From NCBI GenBank assembly GCA_021378525.1, contig JAACJW010000004.1, positions 1 through 56,290 of the forward strand: 56,290 nt of DNA. The letters run 5' to 3'. Below the pieces are notes generated by a model. That model saw nothing but the letters and a program-made list of their open reading frames with translations, did not search any database and had not been told where the DNA came from. The position numbers and the translations under genes were made by a program. Origin of the DNA: Ureaplasma sp. Hg2. GTDB taxonomy: Bacteria; Bacillota_I; Bacilli_A; Mycoplasmatales; Mycoplasmoidaceae. This document shows positions 31,454-40,948 of the stretch, one piece after another. Positions within the stretch are counted from its first letter, which is position 1; every line of letters starts with the position of its first letter.

Positions 31454-31657
31454 AGCATATAAATTATTTTTTACAGACCCACTTAATATATTTTTATCTC
31501 CTATTAAAATTAACAAAATTTAATATTTAAATTATAATGCTCACCGCTTACGGATTATTTTGCAATGCATTATAATTGGTTTTATTGCCTCTTATTTTAT
31601 ACCTTAAATATGTAAAGCATTTTGTGTTAATATTAATTATTAATCATCGGAGTAAAT

Positions 31658-31879
31658 ATGAAATCAAATAAAATAATGATTACGACATCACTATATCTAA
31701 ATGAATATATGGTAGTTAAGAAATTAACCTCCATCAATAGTACCCTTGAATGCTATGAAATCAAAAGAAACGTCCTTAAGAAGTTCCTTAACAATAATCA
31801 TGACTTAGATATCTCAAGAACTTATTTTCTCTTAAATAAGGATAATAGCTATGTTGGTCAAACAGATCCGCATAGATAG
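31658..31879 (+). pseudogene. N-terminal fragment of GIY-YIG gene, remnant 3
   Basis: 73 codons beginning MKSNKIMITTSLYLNEYM, identical in form to the first residues of the full gene at 37197, ending QTDPHR. Followed by a perfect terminator-like hairpin (AACGAACGCTTT/AAAGCGTTCGTT) and T4. Confidence 0.8.
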
Positions 31880-32540
31880 GAAAACGAACGCTTTTCAAAG
31901 CGTTCGTTTTCTAATTTACACATAAATATCTAGAAACCCTATTAAGTATGAATCTATATTATATTTTAAATTCGTTTTGCTATAAAAAGCGGTAATTTAT
32001 ATAACGCTGTCCATTAACGTTGATAGTTTGCGATTAATACATCATAGCCTCAAACCCAATAAATATGTGCTTTATTATTAATTATATTAGAACAGAGGGT
32101 ATTTTGTCGTTTATTAAATTTAGCTTTTGTTTAAATTTTTAGAGTTTAGCATACTAAAATCCAAGCATTAGTTTAACATCGTCTAATATAACCATTAGAA
32201 CCTTCATAAATAACTATTAGAGCAACAAATAGTTTCTAACGGAGTAATTCTCACTCCGACCTCAATTAATGCTCTAATGCATTAATTATTGCTTAAATCA
32301 GGCTTTACAACGTGAAATGATTATTACAGCATCACCATCTCTTGATGTATCTACGATATCAAAGCAAATAACGATAGTTAATGGTAGCCTACGAATGTCA
32401 TGGAAGCAAAAGAAACGTCCTTAAGAAGTTCCTTAACAATAATCATGAATTAGATGCCTCAGAAACCTATTCTCTTTTAAACATAGATAGGAAAAGGAAT
32501 ATTTTGCAAAATGTTCCTTTTTTTATTTATGCAAAACTAT
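31676..32540 (+). repeat. Long direct repeat, right copy
   Basis: Second copy of the 27156-28053 repeat with scattered substitutions and small deletions. It also contains two GIY-YIG remnants separated by ~500 bp of non-coding DNA (31880-32380). Confidence 0.85.
32381..32500 (+). pseudogene. N-terminal fragment of GIY-YIG gene, remnant 4
   Basis: Short decayed segment (KRNVLKKFLNNNHELDASETY), counterpart of remnant 2. Confidence 0.7.
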
Positions 32541-33188
32541 CTATAACCCCAATATTTTGTAATTATTTGTTTTTCATATTTCATATGATTAGTGTTTTAA
32601 TATAGGATAACCTTTTTAATCTTTTCTCATTCTCATTTTTTCAAGTATGCTTGAAAATTCTTTTTTTGTAATTTTTTTAGTTTTATTTTGTACTTTTATA
32701 TTCACGTTTTAACCATTATTTTTCTTTTACCTATACATTTATTTTAATTTATTTTAACTATATTTTTTCTTAATTTCTTCCCATTTTTTTATCTTTCTAA
32801 TCTATAATATAGAAATGAATTTTTAGAAAATTTACATAATATAGCGTGATAATCAAAACGTCATTCGTTTAAAAATAAGATAAAAGTTCGGGAACAATGA
32901 TTATTTAGAACTTATTTATTTTAACTGTCGAACGGGATTTATATTTCTTTATACAAACTATTTCACTCACCTGTATTTTTTTTAAATTTAATATATTGTT
33001 TGTGAATATAATCGAAATGACATTCAATCTTCATTTATTCGTAGCCGCTAAAGCTAAGCATAGTTTTAGATTAACTTTATCTATTTTTACCTATTTAATA
33101 TGTTAAGTTTCCGATTTATTATATGAAAAAAGCTAATTTTTTAGATCAATATTTTATCTTCATTGTAAGTTGTCCGATATGTTCGTTA
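32541..33188. other. AT-rich non-coding stretch
   Basis: No gene seen. TTTTCAAG-TATG-CTTGAAAA (32638-32657) followed by a T7 tract is terminator-like but has no clear gene upstream. The rest is pyrimidine-rich decay. Confidence 0.5.
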
Positions 33189-33221
33189 TGTAGAATAATT
33201 ATATGCTATAATTATTCTACA
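33189..33221 (+). promoter_or_regulatory. Perfect 33-bp operator over the RHH gene promoter
   Basis: TGTAGAATAATTATA (33189-33203), centre TGC, then its exact inverse TATAATTATTCTACA (33207-33221). The right arm contains TATAAT, so a bound dimer would cover the -10 element. Half of the motif (TATGCTATAATTAT) recurs at about 33444, before the next gene. Confidence 0.8.
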
Positions 33222-33244
33222 AACATAACATCAGAGGTAATATA

Positions 33245-33418
33245 ATGTCTAAAAAAGAATTATTTAAGGTAAAAGAAAAAGATTTAACTATATCGGTTCA
33301 TTATTCAATAAGAGGATCATTAGCGAAAAAGGTTGAGAACGATGCTGAAAAATACAATATTACTAAATCAAAAATTGTAGATACAATCCTAGAAGATTAT
33401 TATAAAGAAAATAAATAA
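33245..33418 (+). CDS. Ribbon-helix-helix transcriptional regulator
   Basis: 57 residues. Strand DLTISVHYSIRG followed by helices SLAKKVENDAEKYNITKSKIVDTILEDYY, the RHH pattern (beta strand, helix, turn, helix). Probably represses its own promoter at 33189-33221 and perhaps the methyltransferase downstream, where a half-site is repeated. AGAGGTAA precedes the ATG. Confidence 0.8.
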   Translation: MSKKELFKVKEKDLTISVHYSIRGSLAKKVENDAEKYNITKSKIVDTILEDYYKENK

Positions 33419-33704
33419 ATATTATGCTATAAAAGTGCTAACATTATGCTATAATTATATTGGTAATTAATTAGCTGAATATAGAAAAAGAAGGATTTTT
33501 TTTAAGCAATATAAGTTTTCTTTCAAATGAAAAAATTAAACTTTTGTTATATACTTAATTCAAATAAAAATGAATTAATTGATTCTATATTATTTGATAA
33601 GATAAAATATTATTGTGTAAATTGCTAATCAATAAAATTCCTTAAACTTGATAAAAGAAATACAAAACAAAAAATAAATGAGAAAGTATATTGAGGGCTT
33701 AGCT
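33419..33704 (+). other. Leader region with second operator half-site
   Basis: TATGCTATAATTAT at about 33444 likely supplies a -10 region for the methyltransferase gene. A 33-codon ORF at 33527 (MKKLNFCYILNS...) and a frame NIEKEGFFLSNISF before it may be remains of a broken small gene; neither is convincing. Confidence 0.4.
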
Positions 33705-34748
33705 ATGAATGAAAAAATAATAATTTGAGATTTGTTTGGTGGAGGTTGTAATTCTGTTTCAAGAGCTATTAAAAAATATAAGTTTGATCAAAAATATACA
33801 GTTTATACCTTTGACGTTGTAGAAACTCACAAAGAAAGTTTTAGAGGACAATTAAATTATTCGTTTCAAAAATACATTAATATTGATTTAAGTCAAAACG
33901 ATATAATAAATGAATTTTATAAAATGCTTTCTAATAAAACAATTGAAAAGCCAAATATTATAATAAGTTCAACACTTTGTCAATCATTTTCAAAGGTTCT
34001 TTCGATGACTGGAGGCGGGACTTGTTTTTGAAAGCAATCTATTAGGAAGGATAAAACTTCTCCATTAATAGAACGCTCGATTGAAGAATTTGAATTTTTG
34101 AAATCAGGTTTTACTAAAAATTTAAATACTGAAAAACAATTATTTATAAAAAGACTAGGTGAAAAATGTGCGATAAATACTGTTAAATTAATCAGAGAAT
34201 TTAAACCTAATAATTGGTATATTGAAAATCCAGATAGTTCTATGCTCTTTCAATACTTGAGTGTAAACCTAAATTTTAAAGGCTTTTTAAGCATCGCTTG
34301 TTTTGGAGCTTATGGCTTTCCGCAAAATAAATCTGGCGGCTTCTATTCAAATGTTAAAATAGAATTAGATAAAACAAAAAGAAAACCAACTTATGAAACT
34401 CATTGAGAGGAAATTAGCAAAGAATATTATGATGCTTGAGTAAAACAAGTTAAGGAAAAAGGGCTACTTGGCGGATCCCTAGATTTCAGACATGTAAAAA
34501 AAATAAACGATGAATATTATAGAAGATGATATGTAGACATAGGTTATAAAATTGGCGACAAAGGACATTCGTCATTAAAGAAAACTTCTATGACTTTAGG
34601 AAAATTAACAAAAGGTAAGTATATCCTAAAAACAAAGGGAGATTTTAATACAAAACAAATAGGAGAAGCAAATAAAACTTCCCATATTCCAGAGAAAGTA
34701 ATTAAAGAAATATTAGAAGCATTTAAACTATCTACAGTCCTAAAATAA
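33705..34748 (+). CDS. C5-type DNA methyltransferase with atypical motifs
   Basis: 347 residues. Motif I WDLFGGGCNSVSRAI; motif IV is SSTLCQSFSK with Cys92 kept but the usual Pro before Cys replaced by Leu; motif VI is WYIENPDSS (ENP instead of ENV), near residue 170; motif VIII FGAYGFPQNKSGG. ENP-type methyltransferases are common in phages. The start at 33705 has GAGGG at 7 nt; ATG at 33678 is in frame but lacks one. Five TGA are Trp. Likely partner of the duplicated nucleases on the other side. Confidence 0.75.
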
Positions 34749-34884
34749 CAAAGGAAAAGGAACGTTTCCAAACGAAACATTCCTATCTAAAATTATATTT
34801 TCGGTGCTTATCAATCAAGCTGATAAGTGGACAACGAATATCATTGTTAGGATTTGTAGAAAGTAAATTTACACAAACTATTCC
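34742..34884 (+). mobile_element. IS256 3'-end remnant, opposite orientation
   Basis: Inverted relative to the two large copies. It matches the transposase C-terminus (FPNETxLSKI... TDKWTT) and ends in the IS terminus (TTTACACAAACTATTCC). It overlaps the methyltransferase stop codon, so the methyltransferase 3' end may have been set by an old IS insertion. Confidence 0.75.
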
Positions 34885-34900
34885 ATGCAACCCAAAATAA

Positions 34901-35512
34901 TTATATTTGTTGTTTTTTTCATAATTCCTCAATTTGTTCACGTTGTTGTGCGCTAATATCTACACCCAAAAGGTTGGCGAACCTTAAAATTTCATCGCAA
35001 GATAATCCAAAATCAAAAATAACATTTTCTCCATATTTTTCCTTAAAATAATTCATAAAAACAGGGTAAGATTTTTGTAATTTTTTTCAAAATCCTGAAA
35101 GGATAACAATCGTTTTAGAATTACAATTTAATAAATTATTGTAAAAATATTCATGATAGCCAAAGTTTGACTCTAATTTTTCCCAATCACTTCCCGGAAT
35201 TTGTTTATATTTGCTTTCTAAGAAAATTCATTTAAATTTCGATGAATCTAAAAAAGAATTATTTGGATTTTTTATAATAAAGTCAGGAGTCATAAATATG
35301 TTATCGTTTTCTTTATTAAAATAATTATTTTTTTCTTCTTCTTTTAAAAAATATTTTATCGTTCCATTTTTTGCTTTATCATCTATATTTTTAAAAGTTT
35401 CAATATTTAAAATCTTAAGAATTTCAGTAATATAATTTTCTCCCTTTTTTCCTCCTTGTGTCATTCTTCCTCCTTGTGTTTTACTTTCGAATTTACTAAG
35501 TCCTTGTTTCAT
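34901..35512 (-). CDS. PD-(D/E)xK restriction nuclease, copy 1
   Basis: 203 residues. Catalytic core MTPDFIIKNPNNSFLD followed by WIFLESKYK: PD-x(18-20)-ExK. After it, GSDWEKLESNFGYHEYFYNNLL and TIVILSGFWKK, as in several type II restriction endonucleases that face a methyltransferase. The N-terminus carries TQGGRMTQGGKKGENYITEIL. A tandem copy is at 36338-36949, with nearly identical C-terminal two thirds and a diverged segment at residues 40-70. Convergent with the methyltransferase at 33705. AAGGAAATAGT precedes ATG. Confidence 0.75.
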
Positions 35513-36337
35513 ACTATTTCCTTCACTTTCTATATTATTGGATATTACTTTCTCGCCAAATTAACTAATAAAGCGAGCTATATATCTTTATGTTACCATA
35601 CACTTATTAAAAAAGGAAATATTCATGCAAAAATAGAATTATCACGAGTTATAGTTAGACTTACAATTAAAAAAACGAATAAAAATAGCATAGGAAAAAA
35701 AGATATATCTAAATATTTAAATTTATTAAAAAAAATTAAATATTTAGATAACCGGCTTTTATAAAAATAAAATGAAATATTCAGGAATATAAAATTAAAC
35801 ATAATATTAGTCCTAGAAAGGGCGCAACTTACATTGCTGATTACGTTGCACTTGTTACTTCTTATTTACTAGAGCATAAAACGATTTTATAGATAATTAT
35901 AGGGATGATAAATTTGGAAATTATTTTGACAAATTTGAGACTCAAAAATAATAACCCAAATTTAAAACCTAAAAAGGAATAACCCTCTCTTAACGGATGA
36001 AAATATACATACATTAAGAAAGCATTTAATCATGCAGTTTTATATTTAGCTGGTGATATAAATTGGGCGTGTGTACACATAAATTATTACAATCATAAAA
36101 CAAGATTATGAAAATGGAAAATTAGCTAAAATTGGGTTCCCATATACATCACAATAGGATGTTCTTTGTAAGAAAAGAATGGTTTTTTCAAAAGAAATAC
36201 AGAATGAATATATTTAGTTAGCATATCTATCTAAAAAATCATTTTAATAAATATATCAATAAGTAATTAAAACTAGAGCATTTTAAAAGAATAAAAATCA
36301 CATTAGTAAGACAAACATTCCGCACTACCAAATATAA
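35513..36337. other. Decayed spacer between nuclease copies
   Basis: About 130 bp upstream of copy 1 also resembles the region upstream of copy 2, so the duplication covers ~745 bp. A perfect 15-bp inverted repeat lies at 35706-35720/35736-35750. A plus-strand open stretch 35770-35890 (KHNISPRKGATYIADYVALV) is a gene scrap with no start. Rest is decayed. Confidence 0.5.
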
Positions 36338-36949
36338 CTATCCTAGTTTGTGTTTTTCCCATAATTCCTCAATTTGCTCATGTTGTTGTGCGTTAATATC
36401 TACACCTAAAAAGTTGGCAAACCTTAAAATTTCATCAATGGATAATCCAAAATCAAAAAGAGTGTTTTCTCCGTATTTTTCCTTAAAATAATTTACAAAA
36501 ACAGGATAAGGTTTTTGTAATTTTTTTCAAAATCCTGAAAGGATAACAATTGTTTTGGAGTTACAATTTAATAAATTATTATAAAAATATTCATGATAAC
36601 CAAAGTTTGACTCTAATTTTTCTCAGTCACTTCCATTAATTTGCTTATATTTGCTTTCTAAGAAAATTCATTTAAATTTTGATGAATCTAAAAAAGAATT
36701 ATTTGGATTTTTTATAATAAAGTCTGGAGTCATATATATTTTATCTTTATTGGCGCAAAGATCATTTTTTTCTTCTTCTTTTAGAAAATAATTCATATTT
36801 TTACCTTTTGCTTTTTTATCTATATTCTTAAAAATTTCAATATTTAAAATCTTAAGAATTTCAGTAATATAATTTTCTCCTTTTTTTTGCCCTTGTGTAG
36901 TTCTTCCCCCTTGTGTTTCAGCGCTAAAGTTGCTAAGTCCGTGTTTCAT
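36338..36949 (-). CDS. PD-(D/E)xK restriction nuclease, copy 2
   Basis: 203 residues, same length as copy 1. PD (MTPDFIIK) and ExK (FLESKYK) are kept. Differences cluster in residues 8-20 and 45-70 (CANKDKIYMTPD versus KENDNIFMTPD) and at the extreme C-terminus (WEKHKLG). Both copies are open, so the second is either functional with changed specificity or a dosage copy. Same orientation, 825 bp apart. Confidence 0.75.
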
Positions 36950-37196
36950 ATTGTTTCCCTTACTATCTATATTATTGTATATTACTTTCCCACTAAATCG
37001 ACTAATAGAGAAAGTTGTATATATCTATGTTATCACACACATATTAAAAAAAGAAATATCTCTGTGAGAAAATAGAATTATCACTTTTTTACATTGTTTT
37101 TCACGTCTACCTTAACCAAGATATTGATAGTTGAAATATCTAAAATAATTTATGTTAATATTTAATTATTAGATAATAATTAAATACGGAGTAAAT

Positions 37197-38141
37197 ATGA
37201 AATCAAATAAAATAATGATAACCACATCACTATATCTAAATGAATATATGGGTGTTAAGAAATTAACCATCATTAACAGCACCCTTGAATGCTATGAAAT
37301 CAAAAGAAACGTGCTTAAGAAGTTCCTTAACAATAATCACGATTTAGATATCTCGGGAACCTATTTTCTTTTAAATAAGAATAATATTTATGTTGGTCAA
37401 ACCGATCAATTGTCAAGAAGACTAATGCAGCATCATAATAAACGACCTAGTAGCGATTTTGATAAGATTATTTTCTTTATGGACAAAGATGTATGATCAA
37501 AAACTTACTTCGATTATTTAGAATGATTTTTTATTGGTAAAATTTTCAAACAAAATAATTATAAGGTGTTAAATATCGGTAAGCGAGGTAATGAACCAAA
37601 GCTTAGCGAATTAGAAGAATGAAGCATCAATGATTCAATTGATCAAATTTCTTTGTTATTGATTAATTGTGGTGTTGAGTTGGAAGAAACTAAACAAGAG
37701 ATTGAAGAAATGCTAGTCGATAATAAAGATATCATCACCCAAACTGATGATATTATTAAAAATATTGATTTAACAAATGATATTTTTTATTTTCGTAATG
37801 CCAAGATTAAAACGATTGATAAAACTTTTGTTATTTACAAGGATTCAATTGTTAGAGGAACCAATAAATTAGCCAATGATAATGTCGGTGATAGAACAAA
37901 AGCGAGCCAAAATGGATGATATAAAAAACTTAATGAAATTGTAATTAACTTGATTAAGCAAAATAAATTAATTAAATTGGAAGATCGAAAATATCATGTA
38001 ATCAATGATATTGAAGTTAACGACTGAAGTATTTCAACATTAACTAATTTTGTATGTGGCAATACTGGCGTTTTAGGTTTAGACGCTTGGAAAAATAGTA
38101 AAGGCGTAAGTATACGAGAATTCTTAGTTAAATATAAATAA
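37197..38141 (+). CDS. GIY-YIG domain protein with DUF4357-like C-terminus
   Basis: 314 residues. GTYFLLNKNNIYVGQT (about 54-69) is the GIY-YIG core, followed by SRRLMQHHNKR (the conserved Arg/His helix), and EWFFIGKIF supplies the catalytic-type Glu region. The C-terminal part (KDSIVRGTNKLANDNVGDRTKASQNGW ... WSISTLTNFVCGNTGVLGLDAWK) resembles DUF4357-type domains paired with GIY-YIG in restriction-related proteins. Its N-terminal codons are present as four truncated copies at 27.2-32.5 kb. Upstream DNA (GGAGTAAAT before ATG) is shared with those copies. Confidence 0.75.
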
Positions 38142-38172
38142 CCACTTTAAGGTTACCAAACTAGAAATTTTT

Positions 38173-38213
38173 CAGACGATTGTCTGTGGCTTAAGTTTTC
38201 ATACAATTGTATG
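38173..38213 (+). promoter_or_regulatory. Operators of the C-protein-like regulator
   Basis: CAGAC-GATT-GTCTG (38173-38186) and CATACAATTGTATG (38200-38213, perfect palindrome) lie just before the regulator ATG. The CAGAC/GTCTG pair is shared with the palindrome at 39582-39597. Confidence 0.65.
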
Positions 38214-38221
38214 ATTTAGCT

Positions 38222-38434
38222 ATGAATGAAAATAAATATGTGGTAACTAGCTTTGTGAACTCGATGATAGTTTTAAGAAAATCACTAAATATGACACAAG
38301 AGGAATTAGCCTTCAAAGCCGGCTTGCACCGAACGTATATATCTTTAATTGAACGTAACCTGCGAATTCCTTCGCTTGAAGTGGCGGATCGTATTGCAAA
38401 AGCTCTTAATAAAGAACTTAGAGATATGATTTAA
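38222..38434 (+). CDS. XRE regulator, controller (C) protein of an R-M system
   Basis: 70 residues from the ATG at 38222 (MNENKY). HTH about residues 22-50: MTQEELAFKAGLHRTYISLIERNLRIPSL matches C proteins of type II R-M systems closely (SQExLAxxxGLHRTYISxxERG). Palindromes before its own start and before the HNH gene suggest it activates itself and times the endonuclease. Its stop overlaps the convergent HNH gene's stop. Confidence 0.88.
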   Translation: MNENKYVVTSFVNSMIVLRKSLNMTQEELAFKAGLHRTYISLIERNLRIPSLEVADRIAKALNKELRDMI

Positions 38435-39583
38435 TAATCATTGAGTTTTATTGTTGAATATGCCGATTTATGTATTTCCTTAAAATTATTAAAATGATAT
38501 TTTAAATATTTTTCTCTATGAAGAAAGTTGAAGTCGCTTTTTATGATATCTAAGTGGTTAATTTGATTTTTTACATAATCATCTATGTCATTTGCATAAA
38601 CTAGATTAAAATTTTCATCAAAACTAATAATAAATTTATCAAATAATTGATCGTACAAAGCGCTCAATAAAAAACCATTATATTGATTTACTTTTTCTTT
38701 GGAGGAAGATTTTTTTCAAGGTTTAATGTGACTTGCAAACAATAGTTTAGTGTCTTTTATATGGGTAAAGGGGCAATGGTCAAATTCTTTAAGCAAAAGT
38801 TTTCTAAAATAATATTGATTAAGTCTAGCCTTCACCGTTCTTTCTATTTCCTCTCCAACAATATCGTTCTCTTTCAAAGTATCGCTCCAAATGGCTGAAA
38901 TATTTTTAACTATGTCTTCGTCATTTTTAATGGTAAGATTCTTTCTAACTAATCAGAAATGTGGATAGCCACCTATATATTGAGTTGTTAAATAAAAATA
39001 TTTTCCAAAGAACATATAATAGCCACCTGTCATATTAAAAAAGTAGAAAATTGATTTATTACTACAACTATCAATATTTCTAACCTTTATATTTGTTTCT
39101 AAATTTTCGGGAGGGTTTGAAATGTTCTTTATAAAATATGCGTATGAAATAATATCTCCATTATGTTTGATACTATCGTTATAATTTTGATATTTATCAT
39201 TGCTTTTTTTTCACAGATTTTAGGATTGCATTTGACTCGTTATCAAAAATAACGCTACTTCTTTCTCGTCTTTTTCAAATATCTTTTAATTGATAAAGCT
39301 GATTAAGATTTAAGATTGCATTGTTTTCACAATCATCGAAAGAGTTATATTCAGAAATTATAGGTTTATTATTTTTATTTAAAAATTTAAAAATATCACC
39401 AACTGTTTTTTTTGATTCGGGTGTAGATACTTCAAAATATAGATGAAAAATTATATCTTCGAATTTGTTGAATTTGTCAAATTCATTTCTGTATTTTAAG
39501 AATTTTTTATTAGTATATAAAAGATTGATAATATGATTATTTTTCATAATCTGATTATCAATCTTATTGAAATTATCGTCCAC
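38431..39583 (-). pseudogene. HNH restriction endonuclease, frameshifted at an A8 tract
   Basis: The N-terminal 125 codons and the C-terminal ~255 codons are in different frames. The switch falls at A8 (plus strand T8 at 39204-39211); nine A's would restore one ORF. The C-terminal part has a full HNH domain: EFDHCPFTHIKDTKLLFASHIKPW, then YNGFLLSALYDQLFDKFIISFD (CxxT, SHIxPW, NGxxLxxxxDxxFD). The first codon of the GTG at 39583 lies inside the C-box palindrome; an ATG at 39547 is an alternative. Broken, phase-variable, or a sequencing error: the sequence alone cannot tell. Confidence 0.75.
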
Positions 39584-39597
39584 AGACAGCTGTCTGT
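39582..39597. promoter_or_regulatory. 16-bp palindrome, C-box candidate
   Basis: ACAGACAGCTGTCTGT, perfect, at the head of the HNH gene and shared in its arms with the operator before the C-protein gene. Candidate binding site of the 38222-38434 regulator. Confidence 0.7.
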
Positions 39598-39634
39598 ATT
39601 TATTTTATATAGCCTTATCATCAGTGGGAGTTAG

Positions 39635-40831
39635 CTACAAATCTAGGTTTGATATTTTTTTCATTATTTTTTCAACAACACCGACAACCAAAGCATTGCC
39701 CATACAAAAATAACGCATTCTATCAGTCATGCCCCTGGTTCAATCATCATCAAATCCATTTAATCTTTCACATTCAATTGGAGTTAAAAAACGATGCCCG
39801 TGCTTGTTCTTAATAATATGGGTTGAACGATTGACACTAGCTTCACTTGTTAGCATAGTTCTTGATGGTTTATTCAATTCATCAACTAAATTCATTTGAC
39901 CCTCTGAATAATAATAAAGAATGCCATCAGGTCGATATCTTTTAATTTTTTTGCGATCTTTTAAACTTTTTATTTTTTGTAATATATCGCCATCAAGGTA
40001 ATTAAAATCACCCCTTTTTTGGATAATGTCTCTCAACACCAATTTATCGTTTTTTATCAATGGTTCATATGCATTATGATTAATTTTACCATTAAGCATA
40101 ATGCCGAAATTATTAAATTTTCCATTATCATAGTTGTCGGATAATTTTCATAAATTTTTATTTTTATTAAGATCAAAAAATATTTTATTAGATATAGTAA
40201 CTATCGGGAAGATGCTATTTAAAAAACTATCCTTATATATATTTTCTCGATTTTCTTTTTTAAAATTATATATTTTATCACTAATTGATTTAAGTGATGC
40301 AAATATAAAAACTCTTTTTCTTCTTTGGGTAAATCCATATTCTGCGGCATTTATCATCCTTCATTCAACGTTATAACCAGCATCATTAAAACACTTCAAC
40401 ATTATCGCAAAATCACGGCCTCTTTGCGATGTGGGCGACTTTAACAATCGATCAACATTTTCAAGTAGTACTAATCTAGGTTTTTTATTTTGTAAAATTC
40501 AATTAATTTCTCATCATAAAACGCCTTTAGCACCGCGAATTCCCTTGGCGCTTTTGTTAGCAACCGAATAATCTTGGCAGGGGAAACCACCCACTAATAA
40601 ATCAAAGTTAGCAGGAATTTTTTCTTTTGCTTTAGTTATATCCTCACAAACATGATTTTCAGAATTGCCAAAGTTTCTATTGTAGCAATCAAAAGCGTGT
40701 TGTACATTACGTTTTGGTTCTCATTGGTTAGCTCAGATAAAATCAAAAACATTAGAAGCTCTAGTAGCTGCTAATCTAAATCCACCCACACCGGCAAAAA
40801 GCTCGACTACTGTAATTTTTTTATCTGACAT
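39635..40831 (-). CDS. DNA cytosine-5 methyltransferase, Sau3AI-like (GATC)
   Basis: 398 residues. Motif I VVELFAGVGGFRLAA, motif IV GGFPCQDYSVANKSAKGIRG (Cys about 85), VI LLENVDRLL, VIII TQRRKRVFIFAS, X MGNALVV. The form FPCQDYSVA...KGIRGxKGVLWW is that of the M.Sau3AI-type GATC enzymes, and the divergent neighbour encodes a Sau3AI-family endonuclease. It should methylate the cytosine in GATC. Many TGA are Trp. The HNH gene 50 nt downstream could also use it, but the divergent pairing is the better match. Confidence 0.88.
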
Positions 40832-40948
40832 ATTAACCTTTAAATCTAAATAATTATACTTTAATAATATGATAAAAGATCAAGTGATTATTTAAATATT
40901 TTATAATAAAATAATTTTATTATAAAATATGAATTAAGGGAGATTTGT

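Noticed and set aside
32638-32664. Terminator-like hairpin as evidence of an upstream gene
   Set aside because: No open frame with coding character ends near it; probably debris.
39635-40831. Pairing this methyltransferase with the HNH gene rather than Sau3AI
   Set aside because: Its motif IV region and the divergent Sau3AI-family neighbour both point to GATC; the HNH partner remains open.
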